Assembly: GCF_006539165.1 (NCBI RefSeq)
Contig: NZ_BJMM01000034.1
Coordinates: 1 to 64,000, forward strand
Length of the DNA stretch: 64,000 bases
DNA from: Streptomyces cacaoi
GTDB taxonomy: Bacteria; Actinomycetota; Actinomycetes; Streptomycetales; Streptomycetaceae
Direction of reading: 5' to 3'
Shown: piece by piece, positions 51,840-60,412 of the stretch
Layout: each line of letters opens with the position of its first letter
Position numbering within the stretch: the stretch's first letter is position 1
The notes under the pieces: generated by a model
What the model saw: the letters and a program-made list of their open reading frames with translations, nothing else
Database searches by the model: none
What the model was told of the DNA's origin: nothing
Translations under genes and position numbers: made by a program

Positions 51840-53021
51840 ATGCGCCGCACCGTCAGACTGCTCGACCCGTACATCATGCTGCTCCTCGGCACCGTGCTCC
51901 TCGCCGTCCTGCTGCCCGCCTCGGGCAGCGTCGCGGACGGCTTCGAGTGGGCCACGAAGATCGCCGTCGGGCTGATCTTCTTCCTCTACGGCGCCCGGCT
52001 GTCCACCCGCGAGGCCCTCGACGGGCTACGGCACTGGCGGCTGCATCTGGCCGTCCTGCTGTGCACGTTCGCCGTCTTCCCGCTCTTCGGCCTCGCCACC
52101 TACGGCCTCGTGCCGTACGTCCTCTCCCCGCAGCTCCAGCAGGGGCTGCTGTTCCTGTGCCTGGTGCCCTCCACCATCCAGTCCTCCATCGCCTTCACCT
52201 CCATCGCCCGCGGCAACATCCCGGCCGCCATCTGCGCGGGCACCTACTCCAGCCTCGTCGGCATGCTCGCCACGCCGCTGCTCGCGGCCTGGCTGATCGG
52301 CGGCCGGGCCCAACTGTCCGCCTCCGGGCTGCTGGAGATCGGCTGCCAGCTGCTCGCCCCCTTCCTCGCCGGACAGCTGCTGCGGCCCCGGCTCATCGGG
52401 CTGCTCACCCGGCACGGGCGGGTCCTCGGCCTGGTCGACCGCTCCTCGGTGCTGCTCGTCGTCTACACCGCCTTCAGCCAGGGCATGACCGCGGGCATCT
52501 GGGGCCGGGTCACCCCCGCACGGCTGGCCGCCCTCGCCGCCGTCGAAGCGGTGCTGCTCGCGCTGATGCTGACCCTGACCTGGTACGGGACGCGCCGGCT
52601 CGGGTTCAGCCGGGCCGACCGGGTGGCCATCACCTTCGCCGGTTCGAAGAAGTCGCTGGCCGCCGGACTGCCCATGGCCACCGTCCTGTTCGGCGCCCAG
52701 GCGAGCCTCGCCCTGCTCCCGCTGATGCTCTTCCACCAGGGCCAGCTGATGGTCTGCGCCCATCTGGCCCGCCGCTGGGCGGGGGACGGACAGGACACCC
52801 ACGAGGAGAAGGGCAGCGCGGGCCACCAGGGCGACGCGGGCGACCCGAGCAACGAGAGCAGCGCGGGCGGCAAGGGCGTCGGGGGCAGTGACGGCGGCGA
52901 CGGCGACGACACGGTGGTCGGCGGTCACGCGCCGGCCGGGCCGGAACCGCAGGCGGACGGCGCGGGCCCGGCCGCACCCGCTCCCGGTCCGTCCAGCGCC
53001 AGCCGGCCCTCGCCCGCGTAG
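51840..53021 (+). CDS. SBF-like (bile acid:sodium symporter fold) transporter
   Basis: A 393-residue membrane protein with about ten hydrophobic segments in residues 8-315. GLIFFLYGARLSTREALDGLRHWRLHL, FLCLVPSTIQSSIAFTSIARGNIPAAICAGTYSSLVGML and ITFAGSKKSLAAGLPMATVLF match the SBF-like (PF13593-type) family. The substrate is unknown. Residues 318-393 are a Gly/Ser/Asp-rich hydrophilic tail; the last 97 bases of the gene overlap the 3' end of fdhD on the other strand. ATG 51840 follows GAGGGAG. Confidence 0.88.
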   Translation: MRRTVRLLDPYIMLLLGTVLLAVLLPASGSVADGFEWATKIAVGLIFFLYGARLSTREALDGLRHWRLHLAVLLCTFAVFPLFGLATYGLVPYVLSPQLQQGLLFLCLVPSTIQSSIAFTSIARGNIPAAICAGTYSSLVGMLATPLLAAWLIGGRAQLSASGLLEIGCQLLAPFLAGQLLRPRLIGLLTRHGRVLGLVDRSSVLLVVYTAFSQGMTAGIWGRVTPARLAALAAVEAVLLALMLTLTWYGTRRLGFSRADRVAITFAGSKKSLAAGLPMATVLFGAQASLALLPLMLFHQGQLMVCAHLARRWAGDGQDTHEEKGSAGHQGDAGDPSNESSAGGKGVGGSDGGDGDDTVVGGHAPAGPEPQADGAGPAAPAPGPSSASRPSPA

Positions 53022-53815
53022 ACGTTCATCGACGTACCGCGCAGAAAACCGATGAGCGTCAGCCCCGTCTCCTGTGCGAGGTCCACCGCGAGCGACGAGG
53101 GGGCCGAGACGGCCGCCAGCACCGGGATGCCCGCCATCACCGCCTTCTGCGCCAGCTCGAACGAGGCACGCCCGGAGACCATCAGCACGGTGTCGCGCAG
53201 CGGCAGCGCCCCCGAGCGCAGCGCACGGCCGACGAGCTTGTCCACGGCGTTGTGCCGGCCCACGTCCTCGCAGAGGTCGAGCAGGTCACCGTCCGGTGAG
53301 AACAGCCCGGCGGCGTGCAGCCCGCCCGTACGGTCGAACACCCGCTGTGCCGCGCGCAGCCGCTCCGGCAGCGCGGCCAGCGTCCGCGGTGTGATCCCCC
53401 GCGGGCCGGCCGCCGGCTCCCAGCGCGCCGTGGTGCGCACCGACTCCAGGCTCGCCTTCCCGCACAGCCCGCACGAGGACGAGGTGTACACGTTCCGCTC
53501 CAGCGAGACGTCGGGGACGGGCACACCCGGGGCGAGGCGTACGTCGACGACGTTGTAGGTGTTCGAGCCGTCCTGCTGGGCGCCCGCGCAGTAGACGATC
53601 GTCGCCAGCTCCTCCGCCGAGCCCAGCACGCCCTCGCTCACCAGGAAACCGGCGGCGAGCGCGAAGTCGTCGCCGGGCGTGCGCATGGTGACGGCCAGCG
53701 GACCGCCGTTCAGCCGGATCTCCAGCGGTTCCTCGACGACCAGCGTGTCCGGACGCGCGCCGACGGCGCCGTCCCGGACCCGGATGACGCGGCGTCGCTC
53801 GGTGACCCTGCCCAT
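52925..53815 (-). CDS. fdhD: formate dehydrogenase accessory sulfurtransferase FdhD
   Basis: Transfers sulfur to the molybdenum cofactor of formate dehydrogenase-type enzymes. The 296-residue protein has EEPLEIRLNGGPLAVTMRTPGDDFALAAGFLVSEG, the redox Cys pair SSSCGLCGKAS near residue 120, DLCEDVGRHNAVDKLVG near 175-190 and VSGRASFELAQKAVMAGIPVL. About 25 residues follow the usual C-terminus (MNVYAGEGRL) and overlap the symporter gene. ATG 53815 is chosen behind GAGG; GTG 53824 is possible. No formate dehydrogenase gene is in the window. Confidence 0.94.
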   Translation of the reverse strand: MGRVTERRRVIRVRDGAVGARPDTLVVEEPLEIRLNGGPLAVTMRTPGDDFALAAGFLVSEGVLGSAEELATIVYCAGAQQDGSNTYNVVDVRLAPGVPVPDVSLERNVYTSSSCGLCGKASLESVRTTARWEPAAGPRGITPRTLAALPERLRAAQRVFDRTGGLHAAGLFSPDGDLLDLCEDVGRHNAVDKLVGRALRSGALPLRDTVLMVSGRASFELAQKAVMAGIPVLAAVSAPSSLAVDLAQETGLTLIGFLRGTSMNVYAGEGRLALDGPGAGAAGPAPSACGSGPAGA

Positions 53816-53827
53816 GGTCCTCACTTC

Positions 53828-53868
53828 GTCGTACGGTCCGGAGCCTCATGTCGTACGGTCCGGACCGT
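53828..53868. promoter_or_regulatory. 15-bp direct repeats and palindrome upstream of fdhD
   Basis: GTCGTACGGTCCGGA occurs twice (53828-53842 and 53850-53864), 22 bp start to start, about two helical turns. The second copy extends into a perfect 14-bp palindrome ACGGTCCGGACCGT (53855-53868). Position just ahead of the fdhD start codon suggests an operator. Confidence 0.5.
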
Positions 53869-54060
53869 CCATTCTCGCGCGGCTCCCCACACAATCGAAC
53901 AGCCCGTGCGGAACGGGGCGGGGGAAGATGCCGCACACGAGGAACATTGAGAGGCACGAGGAACAGGAGAGGCGCGAGGAACACGCACGAGCAGCACGAG
54001 CAGCATGACCAGTACGGGCAGCACGACCAGTACGGGCAGTACGAGGAGTACGAGGAGCGC

Positions 54061-54564
54061 ATGGTCCGGGACACGTATGCCGCCGCACACGGAGGGCTCG
54101 CCGTCTTCGATCTCGACGGCACGCTCACCGACGTCCGGCACCGGCTCCACCACGTCGAGGGCGCCCGCCGTGACTGGGACGCCTTCTTCGCCGCCGCCGT
54201 CCACGATCCGCCCCTGGCGGAGGGGATGGCGCTCGCCCGCCGCTGGGCACGGGTGTGCGAGCTGGCCTATGTGACGGGCCGCCCCGAGCAGTGCCGCGCC
54301 GACACCGAGCGGTGGCTGGCCGAACACGGGCTGCCCACCGCCCCGTTGTGGATGCGGGGCCCCGCCGACCGCAGGCCGGGCCGGGTGGCCAAGCCGGGGC
54401 TGCTGCGGCGGCTGGCGCGCGGGCACCTCGTCGAGGTCGTCGTGGACGACGATCCGGAGGTGTGCGCGGCCTACCGGGCCGACGGCTTCCCCGTCGTGGA
54501 GGCCGACTGGGCGCGGCCCTCGCGCACGCTGCGGCATGTGCAGGAGGACGAGGGCCGGACCTGA
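54061..54564 (+). CDS. HAD-superfamily phosphatase (polynucleotide-phosphatase-like)
   Basis: A 167-residue HAD phosphatase with all four motifs: LAVFDLDGTLTDVRHR (nucleophile Asp), AYVTGRPEQ (Thr), VAKPGLL (Lys) and VEVVVDDDPEVCAAYRADGF (acidic pair). The small cap and the DWDAFF segment resemble the 3'-phosphatase part of polynucleotide kinase-phosphatases. ATG 54061 follows GAGGAG. The frame is open upstream to 53848 and would add a Gln/His/Glu/Tyr repeat (HEQHEQHDQYGQHDQYGQY); I regard that repeat as untranslated but cannot exclude it. Confidence 0.82.
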   Translation: MVRDTYAAAHGGLAVFDLDGTLTDVRHRLHHVEGARRDWDAFFAAAVHDPPLAEGMALARRWARVCELAYVTGRPEQCRADTERWLAEHGLPTAPLWMRGPADRRPGRVAKPGLLRRLARGHLVEVVVDDDPEVCAAYRADGFPVVEADWARPSRTLRHVQEDEGRT

Positions 54565-54778
54565 CGGACGGAGGGGCCGGGCAGCGGGCGGGGCAGCGGC
54601 TTGCCCGGGAGGGCTCCGGCCGGGGTGCGTTAGCGTGTGCGAGCCGGGCCGGGCCGGGCCGAGCCGAGCTGGCGAGGCGCGCGAGGGGTCCGGCGGACCG
54701 GCGACAGGGGACGGCCGCCGCGCGCCGGGGCACCCGGCATCGGGACGTCGGAGAGCGGGAATCGGGGAGCAGCGCACG

Positions 54779-55201
54779 GTGAACGGCGAACAGCACACGA
54801 CGCACGGGCACGCCCACGAGCACGGCGATGTGCACGCCGACGAGCACGACAACGAGCAGGCCGATGGGCACGACAACGAGTACGCCGACGAGCAGGCCGA
54901 CGGGCACGCCCGCCGTGCGGCCGGGCCGGAGGCGGAGGCCGGGTCGGCGTCCTTCGGCGACCCCTGGTGGGCGGGGTTCGGCGCCGTGGGCGGTGTCCTG
55001 CTCGTGGTGCTCGGCATCGGGATGGCCGCGCTGGTGTTCCTCGGCGCGGTCGAGGAGCCGGACGATCTGCCGCTGCTGCACGGCGCGGCCAAGGTCCTGT
55101 CCGTGGGGTGCGTGGTGGCCGGTACGACGCTGCTGGCCCGCCGGCGCGGGGGCAAGGACACGGCACCCGGCGCCGAGGACGAGGAGCACGGCCCCGCCTG
55201 A
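54779..55201 (+). CDS. small membrane protein with His/Asp/Glu-rich N-terminus
   Basis: A 140-residue unrecognised protein. Residues 7-45 are a hydrophilic repeat with many His and acidic residues (HGHAHEHGDVHADEHDNEQ and so on), likely to bind divalent metal. Two hydrophobic segments follow (FGAVGGVLLVVLGIGMAALVFLGAV near 62-87; LSVGCVVAGTTLLA near 104-118) and an acidic tail. GTG 54779 is preceded by GGGGAG at 9 bases. No homologous family comes to mind; metal sensing or storage at the membrane is a guess. Confidence 0.6.
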   Translation: MNGEQHTTHGHAHEHGDVHADEHDNEQADGHDNEYADEQADGHARRAAGPEAEAGSASFGDPWWAGFGAVGGVLLVVLGIGMAALVFLGAVEEPDDLPLLHGAAKVLSVGCVVAGTTLLARRRGGKDTAPGAEDEEHGPA

Positions 55202-55255
55202 CAAGAAGCCCCGCACATCTCCCGGTGGAGCGAGGCCCTGCGCCCTGTGCTCTGC

Positions 55256-56698
55256 TCAGCGCGGCAGTTGGTCCTGCACGGCAGGGAGGACGGCGCCGCC
55301 CGCGAGGCCCAGCGCGAGCGAGACGGCCGCCGCGGCGCAGGCGGCGGCGACGGGCCAACGGCCGTGCGCTGCGGGCGCGTTCACGGGCGCGGCGGCCTCG
55401 CCGGGCGCGAAGACCGGGGCCAGCCAGCGCAGATAGTAGAAGAGCGAGGCCACGGTGTTGGCGACGGCCAGCACCGCGAGCCAGCCGGCACCGCCCTCGA
55501 CGGCGGTGGCGAACACCTGGAGCTTCCCGAGGAAGACGCCCGTGGGCGGGGTGCCGACCAGCCCGAGCAGACAGACCACCAGCACGGCGGCGAGGACGGG
55601 CCGCCGGCGGGCCAGCCCCCGGTGGTCGTCGAGGCCACGGGCGGCCGGCAGCGCGGCGAGGACCGCGAACGCGCCCAGGTTGGCGGCGGCGTACGCGGCC
55701 AGGTACAGCAGCAGCGCCTGCTGGGCGAGCCCGCTGCGTCCGGCGACGGCCAACGGCACCAGCAGATAGCCGACCTGGCTGATGGCCGAGTACGCCAGCA
55801 GCCGCCTGATCTCCGTCTGGAAGAAGGCGGCGAGGTTGCCCAGCGTCATCGTCGCGGCGGCCACCGCCGCCGGCACCACCGACAGTGCACCGGCCGCCGC
55901 GGGCAGCGCCTCGTACAGCAGCCGGTAACCGGCCACCAGCGCACCGATCTTCGGCAGCGTCGTGACGTACGCGGCGACGGCCGGCGGGGCCCCGGCGGCG
56001 GCGTCGGGCAGCCAGAAGTGGGCGGGTACGGCGCCCGCCTTGAACAGCAGCCCGGCCAGCACCCCGACGAACCCCACGGCGACGAGACCGTACGGCGCGG
56101 AGTCCGCCGCCGTGGCCGCCGCCCGGTAGCCCGTCGTCCGGTCCGCCGCGTACAGCAGGGCCGTGCCGGCGAGCATCGTGGTGCCGAGCAGCGCGCCCAT
56201 CAGGTAGTACTTCAGGGCCGCTTCGGTGCCGCGCGCGTCCTTGCCGAAGCCCGTCAGCGCGTAGGCGGGGATCCCGGCCAGCAGATAGCCGGAGAAGAGG
56301 GTGAGCAGATCCGTGGCGCCGACGAGGACGAGGGTGCCGGCGCCGGTGAGCAGCAGCAGGACGTGGTACTCGGTCTCGCGCGGGTGCCCGCGGATCTCCG
56401 GGACCGCCATGGCGACGAGCAGCAGCAGCGCGCCGAGCACCGTGAACCGGCCTGCGCCGGTCGCCGCGTCCACCGTGAACGTGCCGGAGAAGACCGTCTG
56501 CCGGTCCCCGGCCGCCGTGGTGACGGCGGTGGCCACCAGCCCGGCGCCGCACGCGGCGGCGGCCAGCACCGCGACGATCCACTGGCGCCGCCGCGGCAGC
56601 CACGAACCGGCCACCAGCGCGACCACGGCCGTGCCCGTCAGGGCCAGTTCGGGGACGAGCGCTGCCAGGTTCTCGTTCGCCTCCGCCGCCGCGGTCAT
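55256..56698 (-). CDS. nuoN: NADH-quinone oxidoreductase subunit N-like protein
   Basis: A 480-residue antiporter-like membrane subunit of complex I. EAALKYYLMGALLGTTMLAG, LLFKAGAVPAHFWLPDAAAGAPPAVAAYVTTLPKIGAL and RRLLAYSAISQVGYLLVPLA keep the channel lysines. In the fifth helix, however, the segment that normally reads GLEL is GYLL, so the conserved coupling Glu is replaced by Leu (residue 139). It is the last gene of the operon and starts in an ATGA overlap with nuoM. Confidence 0.93.
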   Translation of the reverse strand: MTAAAEANENLAALVPELALTGTAVVALVAGSWLPRRRQWIVAVLAAAACGAGLVATAVTTAAGDRQTVFSGTFTVDAATGAGRFTVLGALLLLVAMAVPEIRGHPRETEYHVLLLLTGAGTLVLVGATDLLTLFSGYLLAGIPAYALTGFGKDARGTEAALKYYLMGALLGTTMLAGTALLYAADRTTGYRAAATAADSAPYGLVAVGFVGVLAGLLFKAGAVPAHFWLPDAAAGAPPAVAAYVTTLPKIGALVAGYRLLYEALPAAAGALSVVPAAVAAATMTLGNLAAFFQTEIRRLLAYSAISQVGYLLVPLAVAGRSGLAQQALLLYLAAYAAANLGAFAVLAALPAARGLDDHRGLARRRPVLAAVLVVCLLGLVGTPPTGVFLGKLQVFATAVEGGAGWLAVLAVANTVASLFYYLRWLAPVFAPGEAAAPVNAPAAHGRWPVAAACAAAAVSLALGLAGGAVLPAVQDQLPR

Positions 56699-58209
56699 CG
56701 GGCGACCAGCTCCGCGACGGTGCGCCCGGCCGGCTCGACGACGTCCAGCAGGAAGCGCGGCGCGACCCCGATGACCAGCGCCACGGCCAGCAGCGTGACC
56801 GTCGGCACGGCCTCCCGGGCGTCCAGGTCGCCGGGGCCGCCGACGGGTACGGAGCCGGGCAGCCGCGGGGTGCCGAGGAACATCGTGCGCAGGGCCCGCA
56901 GGAACAGGGCGGCGGTGAGCAGCAGCCCCAGCAGCGCGACGGCGGTGGCCACGGCCTGGGAGGCGAGGCTGCCGGTGAGGATCTGGAACTCGGCGACGAA
57001 ACCGGAGAAGCCCGGGATGCCCACGGCGGCGAACGCGGCCACGGCCGTCACGGCGGCGAAGCGCGGGGTGTGCGCGGCCAGGCCGGACCAGGCGTCCATG
57101 GCGTAGGTACGGCCGCGGCGGTACAGCACACCGGTCAGCAGGAACAGCGCGCCGGTGATCAGGCCGTGGCTGACCATCTGCACCACGGCGCCGGTCACCG
57201 CCAGGGAACGGGCCTGCACATCGGTGCCGGCCAGCGTCCCCGCGGCGCCGACGGCCAGCACGATGTACCCCATGTGGTTGACGGAGGTGTAGGCGATCAT
57301 GCGCTTGAAGTCCGTCTGCGCGAGCGCGACGAGCGCCCCGTACACCACGGACACCGCCCCCACGACGGCGATCGCCAGGGCGTACCGGCGCCAGCTGCCG
57401 GGCAGCAGTGGCATGGCGATGCGCAGGAACCCGTAGGTGCCCATCTTCAGCAGGACACCGGCCAGCACGGCCGAACCGGCGGCGGGCGCCTCGGTGTGCG
57501 CGGGCGGCAGCCAGGTGTGGAACGGCACCGTCGGCGTCTTGACGGCGAGCCCGACGCCGAGGGCGAGCAGCACCAGCGCCGCGTAGCCGCCGCGGCCGGC
57601 CAGGGGACGGGCGCGGGCGAGGTCGACGAGGTCGAAGGTGTGCGGCTCTGCGGCCAGATACAGGCCGATGAAGCCGAGCAGCAGCGCCAGCGAGCCGGTG
57701 AAGGTGTAGAGGAAAAACTTCAGCGCCGCCGCGCGGGCCCGCTCGCCGTGCCCCCAGCCGGCGATGACGAAGTACATGCCGACGATGGACAGATCGAAGA
57801 AGACGAAGAACAGGATCAGGTCGAGCGCGACGAACACCCCCAGGCAGACCGTCTGGAGGAAGAGGAACAGACACACATAGGCGCGGGTGGCGCGGGTCCC
57901 GCGCAGCGAGTAGCCGGCCGCGGCGAGGAACAGCAGACAGGTCAGCGCGAGCAGCGGCAGGGACAGCCCGTCGACCCCCACGTGGTAGCCGACGCCCGCG
58001 CCGGGGATCCAGCGCATCCGCTGCTCGGCCTGCATGCCGCCGCCGGGCTCGAACCCCGCCCACAGGACGGCGACCAGCGCGAGGTCGACGGCCGCTGTCG
58101 CCACCCACGTCCAGGTGCACCAGCGGTCCGGCAGTGAGCCGGGCAGCGCCAGCAGCAGCACGCACACCAGCAGCGGCAGGAACGTCAGAACACTGAGCAC
58201 GGCCGTCAC
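56695..58209 (-). CDS. nuoM: NADH-quinone oxidoreductase subunit M-like protein
   Basis: A 504-residue antiporter-like subunit. Typical segments: VGVDGLSLPLLALTCLLF, AALKFFLYTFTGSLALLLG, LAVKTPTVPFHTWLPPAHTEAPAAGSAVLAGVLLKMGTYGFLR, FKRMIAYTSVNHMGYIVLA and GIPGFSGFVAEF, retaining the two channel lysines. The conserved Glu of helix 5 (FFEL in most NuoM) is Asp here (FFDL, residue 139). GTG 58209 overlaps the nuoL stop (GTGA). Confidence 0.94.
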   Translation of the reverse strand: MTAVLSVLTFLPLLVCVLLLALPGSLPDRWCTWTWVATAAVDLALVAVLWAGFEPGGGMQAEQRMRWIPGAGVGYHVGVDGLSLPLLALTCLLFLAAAGYSLRGTRATRAYVCLFLFLQTVCLGVFVALDLILFFVFFDLSIVGMYFVIAGWGHGERARAAALKFFLYTFTGSLALLLGFIGLYLAAEPHTFDLVDLARARPLAGRGGYAALVLLALGVGLAVKTPTVPFHTWLPPAHTEAPAAGSAVLAGVLLKMGTYGFLRIAMPLLPGSWRRYALAIAVVGAVSVVYGALVALAQTDFKRMIAYTSVNHMGYIVLAVGAAGTLAGTDVQARSLAVTGAVVQMVSHGLITGALFLLTGVLYRRGRTYAMDAWSGLAAHTPRFAAVTAVAAFAAVGIPGFSGFVAEFQILTGSLASQAVATAVALLGLLLTAALFLRALRTMFLGTPRLPGSVPVGGPGDLDAREAVPTVTLLAVALVIGVAPRFLLDVVEPAGRTVAELVAR

Positions 58210-60110
58210 CTCACCCACAGCGCGATCAGGACCAGCACCGCGAACCCGACCGCGGCCTGTGCGTAGTACTGGTGCAGCAGCCCGGTCTGCGGACGGCGTG
58301 CCCAGTGGCCCAGCCGCCGCGCCCCCGCCGCGAGCGCCCGGACCGCCGCGTCGATCCCGCCGTCGTCGAGCCGCCGCGCCAGCCGGGCGACGGCGAGACC
58401 GCAGCGGCCGGTCTGCCGTACCGCGCCGTCCACCACCCGGTCGTCGAAGGCCGCCAGCGCCCGGGCGAGGCCGAACACCGGCCGCACCAGCAGCAGATGC
58501 GCGGCCCGCTCCAGACCCAGCCAGTCCGCCGCCCACCGTGCCGGCGCCGGCCGCGCCCGGCCCGGACGGGGCGCCCGCCACCACGCCCAGCCGGCCGCGG
58601 CGCAGACGACACCGGTGGACACCGCCCACTCCGGGACGGATGGCGGCCGCCCGGCCGCGTCCCCCGTCAGCCCGCGCAGCCAGGCGGCGGGGCCGGGCAG
58701 GGCGAGGACACCGGCGACGGCCGCCGCACCGGTGAGCACCCACAGCGGTACCAGGACACCGAGTCCGCCGCCCTCCGGGGCCCCGTCCCGTCCACCGCCC
58801 CCTCGCCGGGCCCCGGTTCCCGGCCCGCGCCCCGGCGGCGGCCCCGGCTGTGGTGGTGCCCCGGTGACGTACCGGATCGCCTTGACGCTGTAGACGGCGG
58901 CGACGGCTGCCGCGGCCAGGCCCAGGACGTACAGGCCGGTGCTCTCGGTGCGTGCGGCGGCCAGCACGGTGTCCTTGGCCGCCCACAGCGACAGCGGAGG
59001 CAGCCCGGCCAGCGTCAGCGCGCCGACGGCGAAGGCGGCGCCGACCAGCGGCCGGGCCCGGGCCGCGCCGGTCAGTTCCGGGAGCTGCCGGGTGCCCAGC
59101 GTGTTCAGCCACACCCCGGCCGCCAGGAACAGGCCCGACTTGGTGGCGGCGTGCGCGACCAGCTGTGCGGTGCCCGCCGCCGTTCCGCCGCTGCCGGCGG
59201 CCAGCACCATGAAGCCGACCTGCGCCGCCGTCGAAGCGGCCAGCAGCTGTTTGAGGTCGCGCTGGGCGACGGCGACCAGGCCCAGCGCCAGCGCGGTGCC
59301 CGCGCCCAGCCACGCGACCAGCGGTCCCGCCCAGCCGACGGCCGCCAGCAGCGGGTGCGCCCGCAGCAGCAGATAGGCGCCGGCCGCCACCATCGTCGCC
59401 GAGTGCAGCAGCGCCGAGACGGGGGAGGGGCCCTCCATCGCGCGCGACAGCCAGAAGGAGAACGGCAGTTGGGCCGACTTGCCCAGCGCCGCCGCCACCA
59501 CACCGGCGACGGTCACCTCCAGCCACGGCGAGGCGGCCCGCGGCAGCGCGTCCAGCTCCAGCGAGCCGACGCCGCCCGCCAGCGCCGCACCGGCCGCCAG
59601 ATACAGGCCGAGGTCGGCGGCGCGGGTGGTGAGGAACGCGGTGTCCGCCGCCCGCACCCGGCGCGGTCCGCGCCACCAGTGGCCGATCAGTGCCCAACTG
59701 GTGGCGCCCATCGCCTCCCAGGCCATGAGGAGCAGCGGCAGCGTGCGCGCGGTGACGGTCACCAGCATCGCCCCGGCGAAGAGCAGCATCAGACCGAAGA
59801 AGCGGCCCCGGTTCTCCCCGGCCCCGCACTCCCCGGCGGCGAACACCAGCACGCAGAGGGTGACGGCGGCGACGGTGACCACCAGCACGGCGGACAGCCC
59901 GTCCACCGCCATCCGGGCCGGCATCCCGGCGAACAGCGGTGCCCGGGCGGCCGGCCGGCCCACGGCGACGGCGACGGCGAGACCGAGCACGGCCGCCGCC
60001 ACCGCCACGGCGACCGCCGGGGCCGCCCGCCCCGCGGCGCGGCCCGCCACCCCGAGGACGGCGCCGGCCCCGAGCGGCAGCGCGATCAACAGCCACAGCA
60101 GCGCGCTCAT
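58206..60110 (-). CDS. nuoL: NADH-quinone oxidoreductase subunit L-like protein
   Basis: A 634-residue antiporter-like subunit, close to the usual NuoL size. MAWEAMGATSWALIGHWW keeps the helix-5 Glu; GKSAQLPFSFWLSRAMEGPSPVSALLHSATMVAAGAYLLLR keeps the central Lys and His, although SFWL replaces the usual HTWL, as in Mrp/hydrogenase relatives. A Gly/Pro-rich insert lies near residues 420-445. The C-terminal lateral-helix region is present but Arg-rich. It starts in an ATGA overlap with nuoK. Confidence 0.93.
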   Translation of the reverse strand: MSALLWLLIALPLGAGAVLGVAGRAAGRAAPAVAVAVAAAVLGLAVAVAVGRPAARAPLFAGMPARMAVDGLSAVLVVTVAAVTLCVLVFAAGECGAGENRGRFFGLMLLFAGAMLVTVTARTLPLLLMAWEAMGATSWALIGHWWRGPRRVRAADTAFLTTRAADLGLYLAAGAALAGGVGSLELDALPRAASPWLEVTVAGVVAAALGKSAQLPFSFWLSRAMEGPSPVSALLHSATMVAAGAYLLLRAHPLLAAVGWAGPLVAWLGAGTALALGLVAVAQRDLKQLLAASTAAQVGFMVLAAGSGGTAAGTAQLVAHAATKSGLFLAAGVWLNTLGTRQLPELTGAARARPLVGAAFAVGALTLAGLPPLSLWAAKDTVLAAARTESTGLYVLGLAAAAVAAVYSVKAIRYVTGAPPQPGPPPGRGPGTGARRGGGGRDGAPEGGGLGVLVPLWVLTGAAAVAGVLALPGPAAWLRGLTGDAAGRPPSVPEWAVSTGVVCAAAGWAWWRAPRPGRARPAPARWAADWLGLERAAHLLLVRPVFGLARALAAFDDRVVDGAVRQTGRCGLAVARLARRLDDGGIDAAVRALAAGARRLGHWARRPQTGLLHQYYAQAAVGFAVLVLIALWVR

Positions 60111-60412
60111 CCGCGCAACTCCCCGGCGTCGTCCGTGGTGTCGACGCGGCGGGCCCGGAACAGCGCGGTCGTCACCGCGAACCCGAGGGCCATCTCCACG
60201 GCCATCGCCACCACCGCCGTCACGATCACGACCTGGCCGGCGCCCGCGGCGGGGGCGAGGAAGCGCCAGAAGCAGGCGGCCGCGACGACGACGCCGCCGA
60301 TCATCAGCTCGATCCCCATCATGATCATGACGATGGACTGCTGGGACAGCGCGCCGTACAGGCCGGTCGAGAACAGCCCGGCCGCCAGGACGAGCAGCAG
60401 CGGGAAGGTCAT
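60107..60412 (-). CDS. nuoK: NADH-quinone oxidoreductase subunit K-like protein
   Basis: A 101-residue, three-helix subunit. LFSTGLYGALSQQSIVMIMMGIELMIGGVVVAAACFW contains the conserved membrane Glu (GIEL), and VTAVVAMAVEMALGFAVTTALFRARR contains the second (VAMAVEMALG). Both acids of the proton path are therefore retained. ATG 60412 overlaps the nuoJ stop by four bases. Confidence 0.94.
   Translation of the reverse strand: MTFPLLLVLAAGLFSTGLYGALSQQSIVMIMMGIELMIGGVVVAAACFWRFLAPAAGAGQVVIVTAVVAMAVEMALGFAVTTALFRARRVDTTDDAGELRG

Noticed and set aside
53848..54060. N-terminal extension of the HAD phosphatase containing the His/Gln repeat
   Set aside because: The ATG at 54061 has a good ribosome site and gives the family-typical N-terminus; kept as an open question in the findings.
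55256..58165. A 969-codon continuous minus-strand frame suggesting a NuoM-NuoN fusion
   Set aside because: Only the downstream part reads as NuoN; upstream is out of frame with NuoM, which has its own frame, stop and ATGA overlap.
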